From: Clostridiaceae bacterium
GTDB taxonomy: Bacteria; Bacillota; Clostridia; Oscillospirales; Acutalibacteraceae
DNA: 22,223 nucleotides
Reading direction: 5' to 3'
NCBI GenBank assembly: GCA_904501685.1
Contig: CAJGBX010000009.1
Span: 1-22,223, forward strand
Positions 1-6,015 of this stretch are shown here, piece by piece (position 1 is the stretch's first letter; the number at the start of each line of letters is the position of its first letter). The notes under the pieces were generated by a model. It was not told the origin of the DNA. It saw only the letters and a program-made list of their open reading frames with translations, and ran no database searches. The translations under genes were made by a program, and so were the position numbers.

Positions 1-80
1 GTGTGCTGGAATAGGCAGACAGGCACGTTTGAGGGGCGTGTGTCAACGACGTACGAGTTCAAGTCTCGTCACTCGCACCA
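1..80 (+). tRNA. tRNA-Leu(GAG), 5' end cut by window edge
   Basis: This is the last 80 bases of a class II tRNA with an encoded CCA end (78-80). The D stem is CTG/CAG (6-8 with 20-22). The anticodon stem is CACGT/GCGTG (24-28 with 36-40), and its seven-base loop carries anticodon GAG at 31-33, preceded by T and followed by G. A long variable arm (TGTC/GACG, 41-51) and a T arm (ACGAG/CTCGT, 53-69) follow. The 3' acceptor strand CACTCGC (70-76) pairs with GTG at 1-3, so only about four 5' bases (expected GCGA) lie outside the window. Anticodon GAG and the long variable arm identify a leucine tRNA reading CUC/CUU codons. Confidence 0.96.
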
Positions 81-81
81 A

Positions 82-120
82 AAAAGAAAGAGCAAGTTTG
101 TGTACTTGCTCTTTCTTTTT
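82..120. terminator. Bidirectional terminator between tRNA-Leu and the lipoprotein gene
   Basis: The long hairpin has its left arm at about 82-97 (AAAAGAAAGAGCAAGT), its right arm at 104-120, and a six-base loop. On the plus strand it ends in CTTTCTTTTT right after the tRNA. On the minus strand it also ends in a T run, so it can stop the convergent transcript of the 190-2773 gene unit as well. Nothing else was seen in 121-189. Confidence 0.85.
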
Positions 121-189
121 ATGTATTACTCAAATTGGTTTAAATAAATCACATAAAATCTAAATTATTGGAAAATCAGTGGGATTTGA

Positions 190-687
190 CTAATTGATTG
201 TACTGTGATTAGAAAAAATAATTTTTATATCGTTTTTGTCTAATAATATATTTTCAATAAAACCCGTTGGCCCGATTGATAGCTCAAATTCACCGCTGGG
301 CGAGTTTCCGAAAATAACCGTCCTGCTGTCGTTTACCTGCGGTTTGATTTGTTTAGCCGAAATTAACGCATCAAATAAATAAACGGCAGGGGAGGCTTGG
401 GGAATTTCAGCTCTTGAATAGGATTCGGTCAAGCCGTTTACATCAACAATAATCACTTCGTTTTTCACCTGAAGCTTGAGTCCGTTTATAATATCGTCAC
501 CCTGAAAGCTGAAGGTTAAAATGCCGTTACTTTCGACCTCCATTTCTCCTGACAGCTTTGAGTTTTCTATTGAAAAATCACATCTGAATCCGGATAAAAT
601 CGGAGAAATATCATTAACTTTAACACTTGAACATCCTGCCGTTAAGCACATTGTGACAACTGCAATCAACAGCAGAACTTTACGAAT
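190..687 (-). CDS. Small predicted lipoprotein of unknown function
   Basis: I do not recognise the family. The mature part (about 145 residues) is rich in beta-strand-like alternation, with no zinc or enzyme motif that I can name. The N-terminus has a lipobox, LTAGC, so the protein is probably lipid-anchored on the outer face of the membrane. The start needs care. A TTG at 669 gives a signal peptide without positive residues and without a ribosome site. An in-frame ATT at 687 gives ATT-CGT-AAA-GTT-CTG-CTG, that is M-R-K-V-L-L, a proper charged n-region plus hydrophobic core, with AAGGTGAT four bases upstream. I therefore prefer ATT, giving 165 residues. The start lies nine bases past the nnr stop, so translation is probably coupled to nnr. 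Coding is convincing; function is unknown. Confidence 0.72.
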   Translation of the reverse strand: MRKVLLLIAVVTMCLTAGCSSVKVNDISPILSGFRCDFSIENSKLSGEMEVESNGILTFSFQGDDIINGLKLQVKNEVIIVDVNGLTESYSRAEIPQASPAVYLFDALISAKQIKPQVNDSRTVIFGNSPSGEFELSIGPTGFIENILLDKNDIKIIFSNHSTIN

Positions 688-696
688 ATTATCACC

Positions 697-2232
697 TTAT
701 TTCCTTGAATACATTCTGCAGAATAATGTTGGAAGTGCATTAATCATATCAGTAGGGGTGAGTGAGAGTACGGATGTTTCTTTCACGGCTAAATCTCCCG
801 CCATAGCGTGAATTTTAACAGCACATACCGTAGCCATTGCGGCAGATAATCCTTGTGCTATAAAGCCCGCAACCATACCTGCAAGCATATCGCCTGAACC
901 GGCTGTGGCCATACCGGGATTACCGTCTGTCACAATATAATTCCTTCCGTCAGGCTGAGCAATAATTGACTTGGCTCCTTTAAGCACAGTTATTGCATTT
1001 AACTCTTTTGCTATTTTCATAGCACTGCCTAAGCGGTCATTTTGCACACATTGAACCGAGCATCCCAAAAGACGAGAAGCCTCCTTCGGATGTGGAGTGA
1101 TTACAACGTCGTTAGTATATTGCCTGATTAAATGTATGTTTTCGGACAGGATGTTTATTCCGTCGGCATCAATAATTAAAGGAACACTGCAGTTTTTCAT
1201 TATTTCTGAAACGGTATATTTTGCCTGATTGCTTTGTCCTAATCCGCAACCGATAAGACCGACGTTGCTTTTATCAATTGCCGTCATTACAGCATCAGTT
1301 ATCTTGTCGTTTACCTTACCGTTTTCAACATTGTCTAAAACGGTGCAAACAGCTTCAGGAAGAGAAGTACCGACGATATTATAAATATTTTCGGGTGTTA
1401 TCATATTTGCAATTCCGACACCGCATTTTATTGCTGCTTTTCCGGAAATTACGGCTGCACCCGCCATACCTATGCTTCCGCAGTAAATAGCGGCAGTTCC
1501 GCAGTCACCCTTATGATAATTGAGACCTCTCTTGGGTAAATTTGAGATGACTGTTTGGGTTTTGACAACCTCCATTATTGGAGTGACACCTATAAATGCT
1601 TCATTAGGTATACCGATAGATGCGACGGTCACCTTACCGCAGTATTCACTTGACGGGAACAGCAGATGACAAGGCTTAAAAGCTGCAAAGCTTACGGTTA
1701 AATCAGCTTTAATAAATAGACCGTTACAGCATCCCGTATCACTTGACATTCCGCTTGGTATATCAACGGCAATTTTTAAGCCGTTACTTGAATTTACAGC
1801 GTTAATTGCGGCAGCAAAAATCCCTTGCGGTTCACCGGAAAAGCCGGTGCCGAAAAGAGCATCTACGATGACATCCGCATCATTTATATATTGACAGCAA
1901 AGTGGCTCATAGCTTTCAAAATCAATTGGACGGATGCCTAAATCATATGCCTTTGATGCCATTTCAATTGCACTTTCAGTAGCCGGCGCACCTACTGAAA
2001 TAACTCTCACTGAGACATTATCTTCTAAAAGCTTTCGGGCAATAACATAACCGTCACCGCCGTTGTTGCCTTTGCCGCAAAGTATTACGGTTTTCATAAT
2101 TTTAAGATCACAGCTGTCTCTTATAACCTTAGTTGCGGCTGCGCCTGCGTTTTCCATAAGCCGCAGCCAACTCATACCTAAATCGACGGCATTTTGTTCA
2201 ACCGCTTTCATTTGCTTTGAAGTAAGTACCAT
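697..2232 (-). CDS. nnr: Bifunctional NAD(P)H-hydrate epimerase / ADP-dependent NAD(P)H-hydrate dehydratase
   Basis: This 511-residue cytoplasmic repair enzyme restores NAD(P)H from its hydrated, inactive forms. The N-terminal YjeF_N domain (about 1-205) interconverts R and S hydrates; it shows the nucleotide loop GKGNNGGDG at 53-61 and the VDIPSG segment. The C-terminal ribokinase-like domain (about 225-505) dehydrates S-NAD(P)HX using ADP; it shows IIDADGIN, TPHPKEASRLLG (about 377), TVLKGAKSI and the glycine-rich NPGMATAGSGDMLAGM (about 440). The length fits the fused bacterial form (E. coli YjeF/Nnr, about 515). The ATG at 2232 has GGAGG six bases upstream. It is the middle gene of a minus-strand unit, 22 bases after the DUF6106-like gene and immediately before the lipoprotein gene. 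In related genomes nnr is often near acpS; none is present here. Confidence 0.95.
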   Translation of the reverse strand: MVLTSKQMKAVEQNAVDLGMSWLRLMENAGAAATKVIRDSCDLKIMKTVILCGKGNNGGDGYVIARKLLEDNVSVRVISVGAPATESAIEMASKAYDLGIRPIDFESYEPLCCQYINDADVIVDALFGTGFSGEPQGIFAAAINAVNSSNGLKIAVDIPSGMSSDTGCCNGLFIKADLTVSFAAFKPCHLLFPSSEYCGKVTVASIGIPNEAFIGVTPIMEVVKTQTVISNLPKRGLNYHKGDCGTAAIYCGSIGMAGAAVISGKAAIKCGVGIANMITPENIYNIVGTSLPEAVCTVLDNVENGKVNDKITDAVMTAIDKSNVGLIGCGLGQSNQAKYTVSEIMKNCSVPLIIDADGINILSENIHLIRQYTNDVVITPHPKEASRLLGCSVQCVQNDRLGSAMKIAKELNAITVLKGAKSIIAQPDGRNYIVTDGNPGMATAGSGDMLAGMVAGFIAQGLSAAMATVCAVKIHAMAGDLAVKETSVLSLTPTDMINALPTLFCRMYSRK

Positions 2233-2254
2233 AATAACCTCCGTGAAATAGGCT

Positions 2255-2773
2255 TTAAATACTGTTTTTAAGAGTGTATGGCAAGAATTTTCTTATTGCT
2301 TCTTTTACACTGTCGTCAGGTGCTATGACTAAAAAATAATGACCGTATTTTGTGTGTCTGATTTTAAATGCTAATGCGTTTTCGCTAGGAGTGCAACCAA
2401 AATAAACATTAATATTGCGGTTTTTTATCGGTTTGTGAATTGCGGGATTGTACTTTTCAATATTTAAAATATCATTTGCTGTAAAATTGGCCATTCTAGT
2501 ACGTTTTTTCTTGTTGGTAATACGGTCAATATCAATTTCACCGTTGGTAACAATGTATTCATATTCACAGTTTAACTGACCGCAAAACCAATAACCGCCA
2601 AACAGAGAGCCTGCGGCAGCTAAAAAAAGTATGAATGAAAATGAAGGAAAGAAAATCCCAAGCAACACCAAGCCTATTGCCAACATTGTACTGACGAGCA
2701 AAAGCAATACCTTACAGGCTATTTTTTTTGCATCCTGCTTAATTACGACAAGTTGTTCAACAAAAATATCCAT
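2255..2773 (-). CDS. DUF6106-like membrane protein
   Basis: The protein has 172 residues. A basic N-terminal segment (MDIFVEQLVVIKQDAKKIA) is followed by two closely spaced hydrophobic stretches (about 22-43 and 46-65), then a cytoplasmic-type part of roughly 105 residues starting with NCEYEYIVTNGEIDIDRI and a basic cluster NKKKRTRM. The layout (short N-terminus, two membrane spans, EYxVTNGEIxIDxI, basic patch) matches what I remember of DUF6106 proteins of Ruminococcaceae, which have no known role; I hold the family name with moderate confidence. The ATG is preceded by AAGGTG at a good distance. It is the first gene of the minus-strand unit with nnr, under the promoter at 2807-2835. I cannot infer a function beyond a possible membrane-proximal regulatory or structural role. 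Confidence 0.8.
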   Translation of the reverse strand: MDIFVEQLVVIKQDAKKIACKVLLLLVSTMLAIGLVLLGIFFPSFSFILFLAAAGSLFGGYWFCGQLNCEYEYIVTNGEIDIDRITNKKKRTRMANFTANDILNIEKYNPAIHKPIKNRNINVYFGCTPSENALAFKIRHTKYGHYFLVIAPDDSVKEAIRKFLPYTLKNSI

Positions 2774-2806
2774 AAAAACACCTTTTAAAAATTAATTTAT
2801 ATAGGT

Positions 2807-2835
2807 ATTTTATCATTTTTTGGCACCTTATTCAA
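2807..2835 (-). promoter_or_regulatory. Sigma-A-type promoter for the DUF6106-nnr-lipoprotein unit
   Basis: Read on the minus strand, TTGAAT (2835-2830) is separated by exactly 17 bases from TAAAAT (2812-2807). The predicted start of RNA is about 30 bases upstream of the ATG at 2773. No operator-like palindrome was noticed. Confidence 0.65.
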
Positions 2836-2891
2836 GTGAATTTGCAATAAGTTACAAAATATTTTAAAGTTACCATATTACTGTAAAATTC

Positions 2892-2929
2892 TTGACTATG
2901 TAATTTCAGTTTGATATAATTAGTATAAT
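2892..2929 (+). promoter_or_regulatory. Sigma-A promoter for the aldose epimerase gene
   Basis: TTGACT (2892-2897), a 17-base spacer and TATAAT (2915-2920) form a near-consensus promoter with an upstream TG (2912-2913), i.e. an extended -10. A second TATAAT lies at 2924-2929. It diverges from the minus-strand promoter at 2807-2835. Confidence 0.8.
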
Positions 2930-2952
2930 AAATTTTTTAAGGGGTAATTATT

Positions 2953-3810
2953 ATGGTAACATTAAAAAACGGTAATTCTGTACTAAATATTAACGAAGTC
3001 GGTGCAGAAATGACCAGCTTCATGTATAAGGATGTTGAATACCTTTGGAACGGTGACCCAAAATATTGGGCAGCATCGACACCTAACCTTTTTCCGATGA
3101 CCGGCGGTTTCCGTGATGATAAATATATTCTTAACGGCAAGGAGTATATTATGCCCAAGCACGGATTGGTCAAAAAAATGACCTTTACAGTTGAGCATCA
3201 GACTGAAAACTCGGCTGTTTTCTTGTTAACCGCTTCTGATGAGACTAAAAAAGCATATCCTTATGATTTTGAGTTGAGAATCAGCTATATTTTGACCGAC
3301 GGTAAGGTTACCGCAGGCTATGAGGTTAACAACTGCAATGATTCCGAAATGTGGTTTTCAATCGGGTCACATGATGGATTTGCAACTCCTGAGGGTATTG
3401 AGGATTATGACCTTATTTTCCCGCAGAAGGAGACACTTGACACGTATACATTGTTTGGTAATTTACTAGGACAGGAAAAGACTCCTGTTATTGCTGACAG
3501 TGACCGAATTCATTTGGATTATAACTATTTTGCAATTGATGCTCTTGTGTTTAAGGATTTAAAGTCGAAGAGCTGCCGTTTGGTTAACCGTAACACCGGC
3601 AGAGGCGTTCAACTCGATTTTCCGGGTGCTCCGAGATTCGTTGTTTGGACTAAGCCCGATGCTCCGTTCCTTTGTTTAGAGCCTTGGTTCGGTCAGGCTG
3701 ATAATATTGACAGTGATTATGATATTACTCATAAGGAAGCTATTGAGTGCTTGAAGCCTCACGAGACCTTCAAATCTATCCGTACAATTACCGCTTTAGA
3801 GGGTAAATAA
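2953..3810 (+). CDS. Aldose 1-epimerase family protein (LacX-like)
   Basis: This 285-residue cytoplasmic enzyme of the galactose-mutarotase superfamily probably interconverts alpha and beta anomers of a free or phosphorylated sugar; the true substrate cannot be read from sequence. Family features are LWNGDPKYWAASTPNLFPMTGG near residues 32-55, IMPKHGL (about 66-72) carrying a conserved His, and C-terminal CLEPWFGQAD with the Glu expected to act as catalytic base. The motif usually read as GGHPAF in LacX-type proteins is GSHDGF here (about 138-143); the His is kept but neighbours differ. The start is supported by AAGGGG eight bases upstream. It is monocistronic, with its own strong promoter and a terminator at 3825-3860. 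No sugar transport or catabolic genes adjoin it, so its pathway is open. Confidence 0.88.
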   Translation: MVTLKNGNSVLNINEVGAEMTSFMYKDVEYLWNGDPKYWAASTPNLFPMTGGFRDDKYILNGKEYIMPKHGLVKKMTFTVEHQTENSAVFLLTASDETKKAYPYDFELRISYILTDGKVTAGYEVNNCNDSEMWFSIGSHDGFATPEGIEDYDLIFPQKETLDTYTLFGNLLGQEKTPVIADSDRIHLDYNYFAIDALVFKDLKSKSCRLVNRNTGRGVQLDFPGAPRFVVWTKPDAPFLCLEPWFGQADNIDSDYDITHKEAIECLKPHETFKSIRTITALEGK

Positions 3811-3824
3811 TTAAGCTTATATTT

Positions 3825-3860
3825 TAAAATCCCGCTTTTTTGTTAAAAAGAGGGATTTTA
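3825..3860 (+). terminator. Terminator after the aldose epimerase gene
   Basis: Arms TAAAATCCC (3825-3833) and GGGATTTTA (3852-3860) pair, and an inner CTTTTT/AAAAAG extends the stem. The tail TTGATTTTAT is only moderately T-rich, so termination may be partial, but the next gene has its own promoter at 3918-3946. Confidence 0.65.
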
Positions 3861-3917
3861 TTGATTTTATATGTCCTCAATTAACATTTAAATAGCGGAT
3901 TTTATGAGCTTTTCGGG

Positions 3918-3946
3918 TTGACTTTTTGCTTTGATTTTGGTATAAT
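3918..3946 (+). promoter_or_regulatory. Main sigma-A promoter of the yicC-to-spoVM operon
   Basis: TTGACT (3918-3923), a 17-base spacer and TATAAT (3941-3946), preceded by TGG (extended -10), give a near-consensus promoter. The next clear terminator on this strand is at 16929-16955, so transcripts could run about 13 kb. The promoter position also rules out the upstream in-frame TTG at 3918 as the yicC start. Confidence 0.82.
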
Positions 3947-3989
3947 TAATCGAATATCTAAACAATTGAAATATATTGGAGATGAGACA

Positions 3990-4868
3990 ATGGTCAGAAG
4001 TATGACAGGCTACGGCCGAGGTGAGGCAAGTAACGATACCTTGGCGGTTACTGTTGAATTAAAATCGGTTAATCACCGTTTTTTTGAGGGTTCGGTTAGG
4101 GCTCCCAGGCAGTTTGCTTTTTTAGAGGATAAGCTTAAATCCTATGTTCAGTCAAGAGTTGCAAGAGGTAAGATAGATATCCTTGTTTCTTGTGATTTTT
4201 CGGCTGCGGATACCGATAAGGTTGAGGTTAACGAACAGTATGCGAAATCTTATGTTGATGCGCTTCGTACCTTGGTTGAAAAATTCGGCGTTATTGATGA
4301 TATTTCGGCTTCGTCTGTGGCACGTAATCAGGATGTATTTTCGGTTACAAGACAAAGGCTGGACGAGGAAACAGTATGGGCACTGGTAAGTGATGCTGCT
4401 AAAACCGCAGTTGATAATTTTATTAAAGAGCGTGAGGCAGAGGGTCAGCGCTTGGCTGATGATGTTATCGCGAGGACCAAGACGATTCTTGATTGGGTAT
4501 CAATCGTTGAAAAGCGTTCGCCCAAAACTGTTCAGGAATACCGTGAGCGTATCGAGAAAAAGATGCGTGAGCTTTTAGGGGACACCTCGGTTGATGAGCA
4601 AAGACTTATTACTGAAACTGCAATTTTTGCCGACCGTGTTGCTGTAAACGAGGAAACTGTAAGACTTCGCAGTCATATTGCACATTTTTCCGAGATGTGT
4701 GAAGCAGGCGGGGTTATAGGTAAAAAGCTTGATTTCACAGTTCAGGAAATGAACCGTGAGACAAATACAATCGGTTCGAAATGTCAGGATGTTGAAATTT
4801 CTCATATTGTCGTCGATATCAAGTCCGAAATTGAGAAGATAAGAGAGCAGATTCAGAACATCGAATAG
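3990..4868 (+). CDS. yicC: YicC/YloC family endoribonuclease
   Basis: The 292-residue protein begins with MVRSMTGYGRGEA, the hallmark N-terminus of the YicC/YloC family, and ends with the DUF1732 region containing QEMNRETNTIGSK. The family is known as metal-dependent RNases that act on structured RNA, such as the small RNA RyhB in E. coli; targets in Clostridia are not established. The open frame extends upstream to 3918, but that start would overlap the -35 box. The ATG at 3990 has GGAG at 3978-3981 and matches the family N-terminus exactly. It is the first gene of the long operon, 17 bases before remA, the same yicC-remA-gmk-rpoZ order seen in Bacillus. Confidence 0.93.
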   Translation: MVRSMTGYGRGEASNDTLAVTVELKSVNHRFFEGSVRAPRQFAFLEDKLKSYVQSRVARGKIDILVSCDFSAADTDKVEVNEQYAKSYVDALRTLVEKFGVIDDISASSVARNQDVFSVTRQRLDEETVWALVSDAAKTAVDNFIKEREAEGQRLADDVIARTKTILDWVSIVEKRSPKTVQEYRERIEKKMRELLGDTSVDEQRLITETAIFADRVAVNEETVRLRSHIAHFSEMCEAGGVIGKKLDFTVQEMNRETNTIGSKCQDVEISHIVVDIKSEIEKIREQIQNIE

Positions 4869-4885
4869 GTTATTCGGAGGATAGT

Positions 4886-5152
4886 ATGAGACTTATTAAT
4901 ATAGGCTTCGGCAATATGGTTTCGGCTGACCGCTTGGTTGCAATTGTCAGTCCGGATTCGGCACCGATTAAACGTATTGTTCAGGAGGCTAAGGAAAACG
5001 GAACATTGATTGACGCGACCCACGGCCGCCGAACAAGAGCTGTAATTATTACTGACAGTGATCTTATAATTCTCACATATCTGCAATCTGAGACGGTTGC
5101 TGCAAGACTTGAGGATGACAGTGACGAAACAGAGGAGGATGAGGATGAATAA
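4886..5152 (+). CDS. remA: RemA/DUF370 family DNA-binding regulator
   Basis: This 88-residue protein of the RemA (YlzA, DUF370) family begins MRLINIGFGNMV and contains SPDSAPIKRIV and the basic stretch DATHGRRTRAVIITDS, all characteristic. In B. subtilis RemA is a DNA-binding activator of biofilm matrix and osmoprotection genes that forms ring-like oligomers; arginines in the GRRTR region contact DNA. The C-terminus carries an acidic tail (EDDSDETEEDEDE) beyond the core. GGAGG precedes the ATG at 4886. Its last eight bases (ATGAATAA) are shared with the gmk start, and the codons for the acidic tail (GAGGAGGATGAGG) double as the gmk ribosome site. Targets in this organism are unknown. Confidence 0.93.
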   Translation: MRLINIGFGNMVSADRLVAIVSPDSAPIKRIVQEAKENGTLIDATHGRRTRAVIITDSDLIILTYLQSETVAARLEDDSDETEEDEDE

Positions 5153-5741
5153 GGGAGCATTAATTATAATTTCAGGACCGTCGGGCTCGGGTAAGGATAC
5201 CGTTTTGAAAGAGCTTTTTAAGGTTATGCCGGAAATTGAGTTTTCAATTTCAAGCGTTACTCGCAATATGCGTGAGGGTGAGGTTGAGGGCGAAAAATAT
5301 AACTTCATTTCGCGCGAGAGCTTTGAAAAAATGATAAAGAATGACCAACTGCTGGAATACAATGTTTATTGCGGAAATTATTACGGTACACCCAAGGCAC
5401 CTGTTGAAAAATGCATAAATAACGGTGGAGAAATAGTGCTGGAGATTGACGTTAACGGTGCAGGCAATGTTCGAAAAAACTGTCCTGATAATTTCAGTAT
5501 TTTCATTGCACCGCCGTCGTTTGAGGTGTTGAAAAACCGTTTAACCGGTCGAGGTACCGAGACTGCCGAGGTGATTGAAAAGCGTTTGGCTGAGGCTAAA
5601 ACTGAAATGGCAAGAGCTGTTGAATACGATTACATAGTCATTAATGATGACTTAAAGGAAGCGGTAGAGGATATTCGCCGAATTATTTTGAGTGAGCGAA
5701 GAAGATTAAACCGTAATACTGATTTGTTAAATAATTTATAA
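5145..5741 (+). CDS. gmk: Guanylate kinase
   Basis: This cytoplasmic enzyme phosphorylates GMP to GDP with ATP. The 198-residue product shows the P-loop GPSGSGKD at 11-18, SVTRNMREGEVEGEKYNF for GMP binding (about 37-54), and the lid region LTGRGTETAEVIEKRL. The frame is open further upstream (to 5097), but the ATG at 5145 has GAGGAGG (5132-5138) at normal distance and yields the standard N-terminus MNKGALIIISGPSG. The start overlaps remA by eight bases, implying coupled translation. The length is within the usual 185-210 range. In Firmicutes Gmk is inhibited by (p)ppGpp, which would link this operon to starvation; that is family knowledge, not visible here. Confidence 0.96.
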   Translation: MNKGALIIISGPSGSGKDTVLKELFKVMPEIEFSISSVTRNMREGEVEGEKYNFISRESFEKMIKNDQLLEYNVYCGNYYGTPKAPVEKCINNGGEIVLEIDVNGAGNVRKNCPDNFSIFIAPPSFEVLKNRLTGRGTETAEVIEKRLAEAKTEMARAVEYDYIVINDDLKEAVEDIRRIILSERRRLNRNTDLLNNL

Positions 5742-5788
5742 ATTATATTTTTATTTTAAGCCGAAAAATCGGCAGAATGGAGAAAATT

Positions 5789-5977
5789 ATGCTTAACCCT
5801 TCAATCGGAGTATTAATTCAGAACACAGACAGCCGTTATAAGCTTGTTTTGGATGTTGCAAAAACCGCACGCAATATCGCTAAAGAGGCTCAGGATAACG
5901 GGGAAATCATCATTGAAAAGCCGGTTACATTAGCTATGGATAAAATGGCTAACGAGGTTAAAGGAACCGAGGAATAA
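5789..5977 (+). CDS. rpoZ: RNA polymerase omega subunit
   Basis: This is a small (62-residue) subunit that helps assemble and stabilise RNA polymerase by clamping the beta-prime C-terminus. MLNPSIGVLIQNTDSRYKLVLDVAKTARNIA matches the conserved N-terminal half of RpoZ, with the SRY and AKxAR signatures, and KPVTLAMDKMANE matches the second helix. An in-frame ATG lies at 5777, but the stretch ATGGAGAAAATT works better as ribosome site for the ATG at 5789, which also gives the family N-terminus. The gene sits between gmk and priA as in other Firmicutes, but coaBC, usually next, is absent. A weak 5-bp hairpin (GCCGA/TCGGC, 5760-5773) precedes the ribosome site; its role, if any, is unknown. Confidence 0.92.
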   Translation: MLNPSIGVLIQNTDSRYKLVLDVAKTARNIAKEAQDNGEIIIEKPVTLAMDKMANEVKGTEE

Positions 5978-6015
5978 TTTCCAATTAAATTTATTAAAAA
6001 AGGATGTGGCTTGCC

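Noticed and set aside
3918..3989. Upstream extension of the yicC reading frame to a TTG at 3918
   Set aside because: The TTG is the first part of the -35 box of a near-consensus promoter, so it would not be transcribed; the ATG at 3990 has a ribosome site and the exact family N-terminus.
5097..5144. Longer guanylate kinase start inside remA
   Set aside because: No ribosome site, and the extra residues are out-of-frame remA sequence; the ATG at 5145 follows GAGGAGG and gives the standard N-terminus.
4853..5362. Antisense open frame of 169 codons opposite remA/gmk
   Set aside because: It lies wholly over well-supported genes, has no matching ribosome site that I could find and no recognisable protein features; it is a codon-usage shadow.
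5760..5773. Small hairpin GCCGA/TCGGC before rpoZ as a terminator
   Set aside because: Only five base pairs and no T run; it lies inside an operon with conserved order.
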